A DNA stretch of 64,000 bases, taken from Micromonospora sp. NBC_00421 (GTDB taxonomy: Bacteria > Actinomycetota > Actinomycetes > Mycobacteriales > Micromonosporaceae). The stretch spans positions 1,922,001 through 1,986,000 of the forward strand of contig NZ_CP107929.1 of assembly GCF_036017915.1 (NCBI RefSeq), read 5' to 3'. The notes under the pieces were generated by a model, which saw only the letters and a list, made by a program, of their open reading frames with translations, did no database searches and had not been told where the DNA came from. Shown one piece after another: positions 1-7,594 of the stretch (position 1 is its first letter; the number at the start of each line of letters is the position of its first letter). Made by a program: the position numbers and the translations under genes.

Positions 1-141
1 TCGCTGGCCGGCCAGCTCGTCGGCTACGGCCCGGACGTCCGGGTGCTGGAACCACCCGAGGTGCGGGACGCGGTGATCCAACGGCTCAAGGAGATCGCCG
101 CCCGGCACGACGAGCTGGCCGTGGCCGGTGGTGCCCGATGA
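1..141 (+). CDS. pafB: WYL-domain regulator PafB, C-terminal fragment
   Basis: Only the last 46 codons are in the window; the frame is open from base 1 to TGA at 139-141. The tail (LAGQLVGYGPDVRVLEPPEV, then a helix rich in E/R/K) matches the C-terminal WCX extension of WYL-domain regulators, where a substrate-like beta strand precedes a final helix. It overlaps the next gene by the ATGA junction, and that next gene is a second WYL protein, the arrangement of pafB-pafC in actinobacteria. PafBC is a heterodimeric activator of LexA-independent DNA-damage genes; that role is family knowledge. The identification rests on the tail and the neighbour only. Confidence 0.7.
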   Translation, partial: SLAGQLVGYGPDVRVLEPPEVRDAVIQRLKEIAARHDELAVAGGAR

Positions 142-1145
142 CCCGCCCCGCCGCCCGCAGCGGCTCCCGTACCTCGGCCGACCGGCTGGCCCGGCTGCTG
201 AACCTGGTGCCCTACCTGCTGGCCCGGCCGGGCATCGAGGTCGCCGAGGCCGCCGGTGACCTGGGTGTCACCGAACGGCAGCTACGCGAGGACCTGGAGC
301 TGCTCTGGGTCTGCGGCCTGCCCGGCTACGGCCCGGGTGACCTGATCGACATGGCCTTCGACGGTGACCGGGTGACGATCACCTACGACGCCGGCATCGA
401 CCGGCCGCTGCGGCTCACCCCGGACGAGGCGTTGGCACTGGTGGTGGCGCTGCGGATGCTCGCCGAGACGCCGGGGGTGGCCAACCGGGAGGCGGTCGAG
501 CGGGCCCTCGCCAAGATCGAGAACGCGGCCGGTGACCTGGTCGGTGCCCCGGTGGCGGTCCGGCTGCCCGGTGAGGGTCGACGGGAGCAGGAGCTGCGGG
601 CCGCGGTGGAACGCCGTCGGGCGCTGCGGATCACCTACTACACCGCTGCCCGGGACGAGAGCACCGACCGCACCATCGACCCGCTGCGGATGCTGATGGT
701 CGACGGCCGGGCGTACGTCGAAGCGTGGTGCCGCCGGGCCGAGGCGGTGCGGTTGTTCCGGGCCGACCGGATCGACGCGGTGGTCGAGCTGGACGAGCCG
801 GCCGTGGTGCCGCCGCAGGCCCGACCGCACGACCTGCGCCAGGGGATCTTCCGCCCCGCCCCGGACCTGCCGCTGATCACGCTGCGGATCGGCCGGGGGG
901 AACGGTGGATCACCGAGTACTACCCGTGCGAGCGGGTCGAGGTCGACGGCGACCGGTGGGTGGTGTCGCTGCGGGTGACCGATCTCGGCTGGGCCCGCCG
1001 CTTCGTGCTCGGGCTGGGCCCGGACGTCACGGTGGTCGCCCCGGCCGAGCTGGCCACCCAGGTACGCGCCCAGGCCGCCGCCGCGCTGGAGGCGTACGCC
1101 ACCCCGGTCTCGGCCGGCCCGGTGGGCCCGGTGCACGCCCGGTAG
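138..1145 (+). CDS. pafC: WYL-domain transcriptional regulator PafC
   Basis: 335 aa. An N-terminal winged-helix region (about residues 14-60, LARLLNLVPYLLARPGIEVAEAA) is followed by the WYL domain (about 150-215, RALRITYYTAARDE ... IDPLRMLMVDGRAYVEAWC) and a WCX-type C-terminal domain (about 235-325). This order and length fit PafC. It starts with ATG overlapping the stop of the preceding WYL gene, so the two are translationally coupled. In mycobacteria PafB and PafC act together as the activator of the recA/LexA-independent DNA-damage response and are usually linked to proteasome (pup/pafA) genes; those would lie upstream, outside the window. The downstream tatA-tatC pair is the usual actinobacterial neighbour. 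Confidence 0.9.
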   Translation: MTRPAARSGSRTSADRLARLLNLVPYLLARPGIEVAEAAGDLGVTERQLREDLELLWVCGLPGYGPGDLIDMAFDGDRVTITYDAGIDRPLRLTPDEALALVVALRMLAETPGVANREAVERALAKIENAAGDLVGAPVAVRLPGEGRREQELRAAVERRRALRITYYTAARDESTDRTIDPLRMLMVDGRAYVEAWCRRAEAVRLFRADRIDAVVELDEPAVVPPQARPHDLRQGIFRPAPDLPLITLRIGRGERWITEYYPCERVEVDGDRWVVSLRVTDLGWARRFVLGLGPDVTVVAPAELATQVRAQAAAALEAYATPVSAGPVGPVHAR

Positions 1146-1155
1146 GCTGACCGCC

Positions 1156-1404
1156 GTGGTGAAGTGGATCGTTCTCGCGGTGCTGCTGTTCGCGCTTGTC
1201 GTGTTGGCCCTGGCGGTCCGTCCGGTGCTGGTGCGGCTGCCCCGGTTGCGCCGGGCTGCGGTGGCGTTGCAGCGCCGCCAGGCCGACGCGGAGGTGTTGC
1301 GGCACAGCGCCGAGGCGTTGCAGGAGCGGGCCGAGGCGCTCCAGCGGCAGACCGGGACGACCCAGCAGCGACTGGAAGTGATCAAGGCCAAGCGCGGGAA
1401 GTGA
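1156..1404 (+). CDS. small single-pass membrane protein, unknown function
   Basis: 82 aa from GTG. One hydrophobic helix at the N-terminus (WIVLAVLLFALVVLALAV) is followed by a positively charged stretch and a long alpha-helical, coiled-coil-like tail rich in Q, R, A and E (about residues 35-75). The topology is N-out/C-in by the positive-inside rule, so the helical tail would be cytoplasmic. It sits 10 bases after pafC and about 210 bases before tatA, all on the same strand. I do not recognise a named family. The position between pafC and tatA suggests a conserved small protein that travels with this locus, but no function is inferred. Confidence 0.7.
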   Translation: MVKWIVLAVLLFALVVLALAVRPVLVRLPRLRRAAVALQRRQADAEVLRHSAEALQERAEALQRQTGTTQQRLEVIKAKRGK

Positions 1405-1618
1405 TCGACACCGGTCGGTGCACCGCGCGTCCGCTGCGCGCCCGACGTCCGGTTCCCGCAGCTCTGCACCCGTCCAGGTGGTTGACGGGACAGTCAGCGG
1501 TGGTCGAGACTTCACCGGCCGGACCGCATCAGCGGTGGCCCGGCGGGTGGCAGTGGCCCGTCACGCACGTACGATGGGCTTCGACACACCCCTCGACACA
1601 GAGCGACTGGAGCTTCCC

Positions 1619-1957
1619 ATGGGTGCCCTCAAGCCGTGGCACATCGCCGTACTCGTGGTCGTGCTGATCCTGCTCTTCGGCGCGAAGCGGCTTCCCGACG
1701 CGGCCCGTTCGCTCGGCCGTTCGCTGCGGATCATCAAGGCAGAGACCAAGAGCCTGGCCGACGACGACCGCGACCTGGCCGAGAAGGCCGACGCGCAGTC
1801 CGGCTACCAGCCGCTGCCGCCCCAGCAGCCGGTGCAGCAGCAGCCGTACGCCCAGCCCCAGCAGCCGTACGCCCAGCCGCAGTACGCCCCGCAGCAGGCT
1901 CCGCAGCAGCCGGTCGCCCCGCCGGTCGACCCGGTGCAGCGCGTCCGCGACAACTGA
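1619..1957 (+). CDS. tatA: Sec-independent protein translocase subunit TatA
   Basis: 112 aa. The start is ATG 1619 (MGALKPWHIAVLVVVLILLF), with GGAG about 8 bases upstream; a longer reading from 1574 is possible but would put non-membrane residues before the TatA helix. It has the single N-terminal transmembrane helix, the FGAKRLPDAARSLGRSLRI hinge and amphipathic helix, and an acidic segment. The C-terminal tail (about residues 65-110) is an unusually long Q/P/Y-rich low-complexity run with repeats of QPYAQP. TatA oligomers form the pore that passes folded, twin-arginine-tagged proteins across the membrane. tatC follows 18 bases later. Confidence 0.95.
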   Translation: MGALKPWHIAVLVVVLILLFGAKRLPDAARSLGRSLRIIKAETKSLADDDRDLAEKADAQSGYQPLPPQQPVQQQPYAQPQQPYAQPQYAPQQAPQQPVAPPVDPVQRVRDN

Positions 1958-1975
1958 CCGAAGGGCCCGATCACC

Positions 1976-2929
1976 GTGGCCTTCGCGCTCCGTAAACGCG
2001 GCCCCAGCACCTTCGAACGGGCCTCCGACGGCTCCATGACCCTCATGGAGCACATCCGCGAGCTGCGGAACCGACTGTTCCGCGCCTCGCTGGCGATCGT
2101 GGTGGGCTTCGGGCTGGGCATCTGGCTGGCCGGCCCGGTGCTGCACCTGCTCCAGCAGCCCTACTGCGACCTGCCCAAGGCCCGGCTGGCCAACGGGCTG
2201 TGCAACTTCGTCCAGCTCGGTCCGGCCGACCTGTTCCTGCTCCAACTGAAGGTGGGGCTCTGGGTCGGCCTGATCGTCGCCGCCCCGGTCTGGCTCTACC
2301 AGCTCTGGGCGTTCATCGCCCCCGGCCTGCACCGGCACGAGCGGCGCTACGCGTACATCTTCACCGCGCTCGCCGCGCCGCTGTTCGCCGCCGGTGCGGT
2401 GCTTGCCTACTTCGTCACCTCCAAGGGTCTGGAGTTCCTGCTCAACGTCTCCGGCGGCGGGGACATCACCACCACCCTGGACATCACCCGCTACATCTCG
2501 TTCATCACCAACCTGATCCTGTTGTTCGGGGTGGCGTTCGAGTTCCCGCTGCTGGTGCTGATGCTCAACTTCGTCGGGTTGGCCAGCGCCCGGAAGCTGT
2601 TGAGCTGGTGGCGGGTGGCGATCTTCGTGTTCTTCGCCTTCTCCGCAGTGGTGACGCCCACTCCCGACCCGTTCGGGATGACCGCGCTGGCGCTCTGCCT
2701 CTCCGCGCTCTACTTCGCCGCGGTCGGGGTGGCGTTCCTCAACGACAGGCGTAAGGGCCGGGGCAAGGCGTCCTACGCCGGGCTGAGCGACGACGAGGTG
2801 TCACCGTTGGAGCTGGACGACGATCCGGTGGTGGCCACTCCGGAGCTGGAACTGTCCGAGCCGGTGGGCGTCTCCGAGCCGGTGGCCCCGCCCCGACCGA
2901 TCGACCGTCGTTTCGACGACATGACCTGA
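1976..2929 (+). CDS. tatC: Sec-independent protein translocase subunit TatC
   Basis: 317 aa from GTG. The MTLMEHIRELRNRLFRA motif near residue 25 is the TatC hallmark; it is followed by six predicted membrane helices and the conserved periplasmic and cytoplasmic loops (GVAFEFPLLV; VVTPTPDPFG). TatC is the receptor for twin-arginine signal peptides. The C-terminal 60 residues (after about 258) are a charged acidic tail rich in D, E and P, longer than in E. coli TatC but common in actinobacteria. It follows tatA directly and is probably co-transcribed with it. The operon ends at a strong hairpin just downstream. Confidence 0.97.
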   Translation: MAFALRKRGPSTFERASDGSMTLMEHIRELRNRLFRASLAIVVGFGLGIWLAGPVLHLLQQPYCDLPKARLANGLCNFVQLGPADLFLLQLKVGLWVGLIVAAPVWLYQLWAFIAPGLHRHERRYAYIFTALAAPLFAAGAVLAYFVTSKGLEFLLNVSGGGDITTTLDITRYISFITNLILLFGVAFEFPLLVLMLNFVGLASARKLLSWWRVAIFVFFAFSAVVTPTPDPFGMTALALCLSALYFAAVGVAFLNDRRKGRGKASYAGLSDDEVSPLELDDDPVVATPELELSEPVGVSEPVAPPRPIDRRFDDMT

Positions 2930-2951
2930 TCACTGCTGGTTCCGTACCATC

Positions 2952-2985
2952 CGACGCCGCTCCCGCCCTGCCGGGAGCGGCGTCG
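2952..2985 (+). terminator. hairpin terminator between tatC and HxlR gene
   Basis: A perfect 14-bp inverted repeat, CGACGCCGCTCCCG with its complement CGGGAGCGGCGTCG, separated by the six bases CCCTGC. It lies 22 bases after tatC and in front of a convergent gene, so it can serve both strands. There is no U-tract, as is usual in very GC-rich actinobacteria. Confidence 0.75.
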
Positions 2986-3057
2986 TGCGTCCCGCCCCGG
3001 GGGCGACACCTTTCCGGGGGAACGTGGGGGCGGCAGGGGCGGCCCTCTCCCCGCCTC

Positions 3058-3459
3058 CTACCGACGGGTGGGCTGCCCGGCGGTGGTGGGCGGCCGGTGG
3101 GGGAGATCGGCGTCGTAGCGGAGTCGGGCGGCCTGCACCTCGGCCAGGTGGGTGGTGGCCCAGGACTCCAGGCCGGAGACGAGGTCGAGCAGGCTGCGGC
3201 CCAGCTTGGTGAGGGCGTAGTCGACCCGGGGCGGCACACTGGCGTGCACCGTGCGGGTGACCAGGCCGTCGCGTTCCAACCCGCGCAGGGTCTGGGTGAG
3301 CATCTTCTGGCTGATTCCGTCGATGCGCTCGGCCAACTCGCCGTAGCGCCGGTCGCCGGCGGCGAGAGTCAGCACGACGAGCACGCTCCACCGGTCGCCG
3401 ATCCGGTCGAGGACCTGTCTGCTGCCGCAGTCGCGGTGGAACGGGTCGGGGTGCATCAC
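3058..3459 (-). CDS. HxlR-family winged-helix regulator
   Basis: 133 aa. It has the HxlR signature: an N-terminal cysteine (HRDCGSRQVLDRIGDRWSVLVVLTLAAG), the recognition region (RYGELAERIDGISQKMLTQTLRGLERDGLVTR) and the wing VPPRVDYALTKLGRSL. HxlR proteins are dimeric redox- or electrophile-responsive regulators that usually control a divergently transcribed oxidoreductase. Here the divergent neighbour starting at 3576 is exactly such a gene (NmrA-type). The single N-terminal Cys is a candidate sensor residue by analogy with HypR/QorR. An interrupted palindrome sits in the shared 116-base intergenic region. Confidence 0.93.
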   Translation of the reverse strand: MMHPDPFHRDCGSRQVLDRIGDRWSVLVVLTLAAGDRRYGELAERIDGISQKMLTQTLRGLERDGLVTRTVHASVPPRVDYALTKLGRSLLDLVSGLESWATTHLAEVQAARLRYDADLPHRPPTTAGQPTRR

Positions 3460-3497
3460 TTCACTCTCTTTCGGTGCGTCACAAACTTCAAGGTGCC

Positions 3498-3516
3498 TAC
3501 TCTCCGAAGGGAAGTA
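3498..3516. promoter_or_regulatory. candidate HxlR operator
   Basis: Imperfect dyad TACTCTCCGAAGGGAAGTA (outer arms TACT/AGTA, inner CC/GG) in the divergent promoter region between the HxlR gene and the NmrA-type oxidoreductase. The position and symmetry fit an autoregulatory HxlR site; no consensus was computed. Confidence 0.4.
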
Positions 3517-3575
3517 TTGCTGATGGCCTGCGTGTTGACCACTACGACAACAGCACCCACCCGAAGGAGAACGCG

Positions 3576-4424
3576 ATGTCCGTCGTCGTCACCGGGGCCA
3601 CCGGCCACCTGGGCCGCCTGATCGTCGAGTCCCTGCTGCGTCGGGGCGTACCCGCCGGGCGGATCGTGGCGCTGGGGCGGGACGTGGGCCGACTCCGCGA
3701 CCTCGCCGACCGGGGCGTCACGGTCCGGGCGGCCGACTACACCGACCGCGACTCGCTGCGCGCCGCCTTCGCCGACGCCGAGCAGCTGATGTTCGTCTCC
3801 GGCAGCGAGGTCGGCCAGCGGGTGCCCCAGCACCGCAACGTGATCACCGCGGCCCGCGAGGCCGGTGTCGGGCTGGTCGTCTACACCAGCATCGCCCACG
3901 CCGACACCTCCGACCTGCTGCTGGCAGCCGAACACCGGGTCACCGAGGAGGAGTTGGGTGCCTCCGGCCTGCCGTACGTGCTGCTGCGCAACAGCTGGTA
4001 CCTGGAGAACTACACCGGCCAACTGGCCGGCTACCTGGAGCACGGGGTCGCCGGGTCGGCCGGCGACGGTCGGGTCAGCGCCGCCACCCGGGCCGACTAC
4101 GCCGAGGCTGCCGCCGAGGTGCTCACCACCGAAGGACACGCCGGCCGGGTCTACGAGCTGGGCGGCGAGGCGTTCACCCTGACCGAGTTGGCCGCCGAGG
4201 TGTCCCACCAGAGTGGACAGGAGGTGCGCTACACCGACCTGCCGGTGCCGGCGTACACCGCGCTGCTGGTCTCGGCCGGGCTGCCCGAGCCGTACGCCGC
4301 GATCCTGGCCGACGCCGACCGGGGCCTCGCCCGGGGCGCGCTGTACGTCCCCGTCGAGGACCTGGAGAAGCTGCTTGGTCGTCGGCCCACCACCCTCGCC
4401 GAGGCGCTCCGCGCCGCCCGCTGA
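3576..4424 (+). CDS. NmrA-type NAD(P)-binding oxidoreductase
   Basis: 282 aa from ATG 3576, preceded by GAAGGAGA five bases upstream; this decides the start over upstream in-frame codons. A Rossmann motif at the N-terminus (VVVTGATGHLGRLIVESLL) is followed by an atypical SDR/NmrA core (YTSIAHADTS; LRNSWYLENY), the pattern of NAD(P)H:quinone oxidoreductase QOR2-like and NmrA proteins. It is probably a cytosolic NADPH-dependent quinone or aldehyde reductase, or a redox sensor. It is divergent from an HxlR regulator, which is the classic pairing for electrophile-inducible quinone reductases. The substrate is not predictable from sequence. Confidence 0.88.
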   Translation: MSVVVTGATGHLGRLIVESLLRRGVPAGRIVALGRDVGRLRDLADRGVTVRAADYTDRDSLRAAFADAEQLMFVSGSEVGQRVPQHRNVITAAREAGVGLVVYTSIAHADTSDLLLAAEHRVTEEELGASGLPYVLLRNSWYLENYTGQLAGYLEHGVAGSAGDGRVSAATRADYAEAAAEVLTTEGHAGRVYELGGEAFTLTELAAEVSHQSGQEVRYTDLPVPAYTALLVSAGLPEPYAAILADADRGLARGALYVPVEDLEKLLGRRPTTLAEALRAAR

Positions 4425-4500
4425 ACCCGACCGGGGAACACGGAGGCGGGGCGGGATAACCGGTGGGGGCACACCACCGGCCCACCCGACAATGCTCGAC

Positions 4501-5067
4501 ATGGATCACCAGACGCTGGTGCGGGTCAGCAAGCGGATCTCGCTGGCCCTGCGCCACCAGCCCGCCCGATTCGGCCTCACCCCCGACCCGGGCGGGTGGG
4601 TGCCCGTGGTCGATCTGCTGGCGGCCGTCCGGATCGACCGGGCCGATCTCGACGCCGTCGTCAGCGGCAACGACAAGCAGCGCTTCGCGGTGACCCGGGA
4701 CGCCGACGGGGTCGAGCGGATCCGGGCCAGCCAGGGTCACTCGTACCCGGTCGACCTGGGGCTGACCGCCGAACCGCCACCCGCCCGGCTCTTCCACGGC
4801 ACCGGGGACGCCGCGCTCGACTCGATCCGGGCCACCGGGCTGCACCGGGGCGGACGGCACCACGTACACCTGTCGCCGGACGTGGCGACGGCCCGGCGGG
4901 TCGGGGCCCGGCGGGGCGGCGCGGTGGTGGTGCTGACCGTCGACGCGGCGGCGATGGCCCGCGACGGGCACGCCTTCTACCGCAGCGCCAACGGGGTGTG
5001 GCTCACCGACGCGGTGCCGCCGGCCTATCTGACCTGGCCACCGACGGACCCGGGGGCGTCCCGGTGA
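4501..5067 (+). CDS. kptA: RNA 2'-phosphotransferase (Tpt1/KptA family)
   Basis: 188 aa. The start is ATG 4501; ATG 4492 in the same frame is an alternative. N-terminal winged-helix lobe: VRVSKRISLALRHQPARFGLTPDPGGWVPVVDLL. C-terminal ADP-ribosyltransferase-like lobe: RIRASQGHSYPVDL, LFHGTGDAALDSI, HHVHLSPDVATARRVGARRGG. This carries the Arg-His-Arg-Arg type catalytic set of Tpt1. The family removes an internal RNA 2'-phosphate with NAD+, forming ADP-ribose 1'',2''-cyclic phosphate. Bacteria lack the fungal tRNA-splicing pathway, so the bacterial substrate is unknown. The 3' end overlaps the convergent NmrA-type gene by 65 bases. Confidence 0.93.
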   Translation: MDHQTLVRVSKRISLALRHQPARFGLTPDPGGWVPVVDLLAAVRIDRADLDAVVSGNDKQRFAVTRDADGVERIRASQGHSYPVDLGLTAEPPPARLFHGTGDAALDSIRATGLHRGGRHHVHLSPDVATARRVGARRGGAVVVLTVDAAAMARDGHAFYRSANGVWLTDAVPPAYLTWPPTDPGASR

Positions 5068-5983
5068 ACGACGTGGCGTGGTCGGTGGCCCACTGGTGGA
5101 AGGTCCGCGCCGGCCTGCCGAGCAGCTCGGACACCGTCGAGGTGACGTGTGCCGGGCGGCCCGTCGCGGCGTTCCAGGCGGCCAGGAGCATGTCCACCGC
5201 CGGCCGGGCGGCTTGCGGGCTCTGCTGCCGGAACTCGTCGGGCGGCAGCTCCTCGAACGTCAGCCGGCGGCCCAGCGCGTCGCCGAGGATGCGTACCTGT
5301 TCGGCCTGGGTGAGCGACTCGGGGCCGGTCAGGACGTAGTCGCCGCCGACGTGTCCGTCCTCGCGCAGGGTCCGCGCGACGACCTCGGCCACGTCCCGGT
5401 CGTCGACCGGGGCGGTCTCGGCCGCGCCGTGGGGCCACCGGACCACGCCGTCGCCACGGACCGCGGTGGCCCACCAGGACAGGGCGTTCGACGCGAACAT
5501 CCCCGGCCGGACGATCGTCGAGTCGAGGCCGGTGGCCGCGATGAGCCGCTCGATCTCGGCGTGCAGCGCCGCCATCGGGTTCGGCTGCTGGAAGAACGGG
5601 TGCGGGGTGCGGTGCGGGGCGGACAGGTGGACGACCCGCCGGGCGTGGGCGGCCAGCCGGTCGACGACGGCCGCTGCGGTCTGTGGCGGAGCGGTCCAGA
5701 CCAGGAGGACCGTGCTGACGCCGGCCAGCGCGGCGTCGAGCGACCCGGGCACGGTGAGATCGCCGGTGACGATCTCGACGGTGCCGGGCAGCTCCGCGGC
5801 AGACTCGGCCCGGCGCACCAGGGCGCGGACCGGTACGCCCGCGTCGGTCAGCAGGTCGGTCACGGCGCGGCCGACGCGGCCGGTCGCCCCGGTGACGAGT
5901 ATCGGGGGCTCCCCCGGTGGTGTCGGTAGCTCTGCCGGTGTCGACCGGGTGCGTGGGGTGTCGATTCGTGCCATGGTCGCCAT
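5003..5983 (-). CDS. NmrA-type NAD(P)-binding protein
   Basis: 326 aa; ATG 5983, with ATG 5974 as an alternative. After about 28 leader residues comes the Rossmann motif PPILVTGATGRVGRAVTDLL, then VRALVRRAESAAELPG and an NmrA-like C-terminal half (STIVRPGMFASNALSWW; YVLTGPESLTQAEQVRILGDALGRRLTFEELP). It resembles actinobacterial NAD(P)H-binding proteins annotated as NmrA/HSCARG or azoreductase-like. It is divergent from a TetR regulator whose operator-like dyads lie in the 54-base gap, so it is likely repressed by that TetR until a ligand appears. Its 3' end overlaps kptA convergently. Confidence 0.88.
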   Translation of the reverse strand: MATMARIDTPRTRSTPAELPTPPGEPPILVTGATGRVGRAVTDLLTDAGVPVRALVRRAESAAELPGTVEIVTGDLTVPGSLDAALAGVSTVLLVWTAPPQTAAAVVDRLAAHARRVVHLSAPHRTPHPFFQQPNPMAALHAEIERLIAATGLDSTIVRPGMFASNALSWWATAVRGDGVVRWPHGAAETAPVDDRDVAEVVARTLREDGHVGGDYVLTGPESLTQAEQVRILGDALGRRLTFEELPPDEFRQQSPQAARPAVDMLLAAWNAATGRPAHVTSTVSELLGRPARTFHQWATDHATSFTGTPPGPSVARSDRPAAPRR

Positions 5984-5989
5984 CTTTTC

Positions 5990-6029
5990 GTTACCGAGTT
6001 AAAAAGGCAACCAGGTAATAACTGTTACC
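5990..6029. promoter_or_regulatory. candidate TetR operators in divergent promoter
   Basis: Two related dyads lie in the 54-base gap. GTTACC-N10-GGCAAC at 5990-6011 has 5 of 6 bases symmetric, and GGTAATAACTGTTACC at 6014-6029 has perfect 5-base arms GGTAA/TTACC. The repeated GGTAAC half-site, and the position between the TetR gene and its divergent target, support autoregulation and co-repression. Confidence 0.55.
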
Positions 6030-6037
6030 GTGGCGGA

Positions 6038-6652
6038 GTGAACGAACCGGTCGGACTGCGTGCCCGCAAGAAGGCGCGGACCCGGGACGCGCTCGCCGAC
6101 GTGGCGATCTCGCTGTTCCTGTCGCGCGGATTCGACCAGGTGTCGGTCGCCGACGTCGCCGCGACGGCCGAGGTGTCGAAACCGACCCTGTTCCGCTACT
6201 TCGCCACCAAAGAGGACCTGATCCTGCATCGCTTCGCCGACCACCAGGGCGAGGCGGCCCGGGTGGTCCGCGATCGACCTCCCGGGATGCCGCCGATGGT
6301 GGCGCTGCACCGGCACTTCCGGGCCGGGCTCGATCGCTTCGAGCCGGTCACCGGCCTCAACGACCATCCCGAGGTGGTGGCGTTCCACCGACTGGTGTTC
6401 ACCACCCCCAGCCTGGCGGGACGGCTCCTGCGATACCTGAACGACGACGAGGACGCCCTGTCCGCCGTCCTCGACCCGGGTGTCCGGGGCCGACTGCTGG
6501 CCGCCCAGGTGATCGCGGTGCAACGTGTGCTGGCCCGGACCAACTGGCAGAAGATCGCCGACGGGCGGACCGCAGAGGAGGTGCGGCCCGAGGCGGTCGC
6601 CGACGCGGACCTGGCCTTCGCCCCACTGTGCCACTCCACGGGCGGCCCCTAG
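6038..6652 (+). CDS. TetR-family transcriptional regulator
   Basis: 204 aa from GTG. The N-terminal helix-turn-helix is typical (RARKKARTRDALADVAISLF ... VSVADVAATAEVSKPTLFRYFATKEDLI, about residues 8-55). The C-terminal ligand domain has a region (about 75-190) like the actinobacterial AcrR/MftR-type dimerisation domain. It most likely represses the divergent NmrA-type gene and itself through the GGTAA-N6-TTACC dyads just upstream of its start. The ligand is unknown; the oxidoreductase target suggests an electrophile, quinone or dye. Confidence 0.93.
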   Translation: MNEPVGLRARKKARTRDALADVAISLFLSRGFDQVSVADVAATAEVSKPTLFRYFATKEDLILHRFADHQGEAARVVRDRPPGMPPMVALHRHFRAGLDRFEPVTGLNDHPEVVAFHRLVFTTPSLAGRLLRYLNDDEDALSAVLDPGVRGRLLAAQVIAVQRVLARTNWQKIADGRTAEEVRPEAVADADLAFAPLCHSTGGP

Positions 6653-6873
6653 CCCACCGCGTCCACCCGGACACCGGGCAGCGCCGCCGGGCGGGTGCTC
6701 CGGCCGGCTCCCCGCGCCGGCGGGGTATGGTGCGATTGTCGTGCCAGACGGGGTGGCCGGGTGAGCGGGTGGGGTGTCGGCCCACCACATCGGCCGGGGT
6801 CGACGCCGCCGACGCCGCCACGCGTCCCCGCCACCCGCCGTACGAGGGACGCCCGCCGGGAAGGAACCGCGCG

Positions 6874-7584
6874 ATGGCACCGCTCCCGCTGACCCCGTAC
6901 GACGCACTGGCCGAACTCGGCCGCATCCGACTCGACGAGGTCGGCGTGGACGAGGTGTTACGGGTGATCGCCGACCTGGCCCGGGACAGCCTACGCGGGG
7001 TGACCGAGGTGTCGGTGACCCTGCTGCGCGGCGGCACGCCGCAGAGCGTCGCCGTCACCGGCGCCGTCGCCCTGCTGCTCGACGAGTGGCAGTACCGGCA
7101 GGGCCACGGGCCGTGCCTGGACGCCTCCATCACCGGCGACACCCTTGTCGTGTCCGACACCGCCACCGAGGAACGGTGGCCGGCCTGGGCGGCCCGGGCC
7201 GCCGACGCGGGCATCGGCAGCACGCTCGCCAGCGGCCTGCCGATCCAGGAGGCGGTGGTCGGCGCCCTCAACCTCTACGGGCCCACCGCGCACTCGTTCG
7301 ACACCGAGACGGTGGATCTGGCCCGGACCTTCGCCGCGTACGCCGCGGTGGCCCTGGCCAACGCCCATCTCTATTCCAGTGCCACCACACTGGCCGGACA
7401 GATGCGGGCGGCGATGGAGAGCCGGGCGGTGATCGAGCAGGCGAAGGGCATCATCATGGGCCAGCGCCGGTGCACGGCCGACGAGGCCTTCGGCATCCTC
7501 GCCAAGCTCTCCCAGGACACCAACCGCCGGCTACGGGACGTCGCCGCCGCCCTGGTCGGCCGGGCCACCGCGGGTACCCGCTGA
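6874..7584 (+). CDS. GAF and ANTAR domain RNA-binding regulator
   Basis: 236 aa from ATG 6874, with GGGAAGGA eight bases upstream. A GAF domain covers about residues 20-165 (EWQYRQGHGPCLDA; GLPIQEAVVGALNLYG; RTFAAYAAVALANAHLY). The C-terminal ANTAR domain (about 172-230) has the hallmark AVIEQAKGIIMGQRRCTADEAFGILAKLSQDTNRRLRDVAAALV split over its three helices. ANTAR domains bind paired hexaloop RNA hairpins and cause antitermination, mostly of nitrogen-metabolism genes. The GAF domain presumably senses a small ligand or redox state. A close paralogue lies convergently 10 bases downstream. A target in this window could be the terminator-bearing urtA leader; that is speculation. Confidence 0.93.
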   Translation: MAPLPLTPYDALAELGRIRLDEVGVDEVLRVIADLARDSLRGVTEVSVTLLRGGTPQSVAVTGAVALLLDEWQYRQGHGPCLDASITGDTLVVSDTATEERWPAWAARAADAGIGSTLASGLPIQEAVVGALNLYGPTAHSFDTETVDLARTFAAYAAVALANAHLYSSATTLAGQMRAAMESRAVIEQAKGIIMGQRRCTADEAFGILAKLSQDTNRRLRDVAAALVGRATAGTR

Positions 7585-7594
7585 ACCCCGCGCC

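Noticed and set aside
282..1469. Long open frame on the minus strand over pafC.
   Set aside because: A shadow of GC-rich codon bias; composition is R/G/P-rich without family features, and the plus strand has a clear WYL protein.
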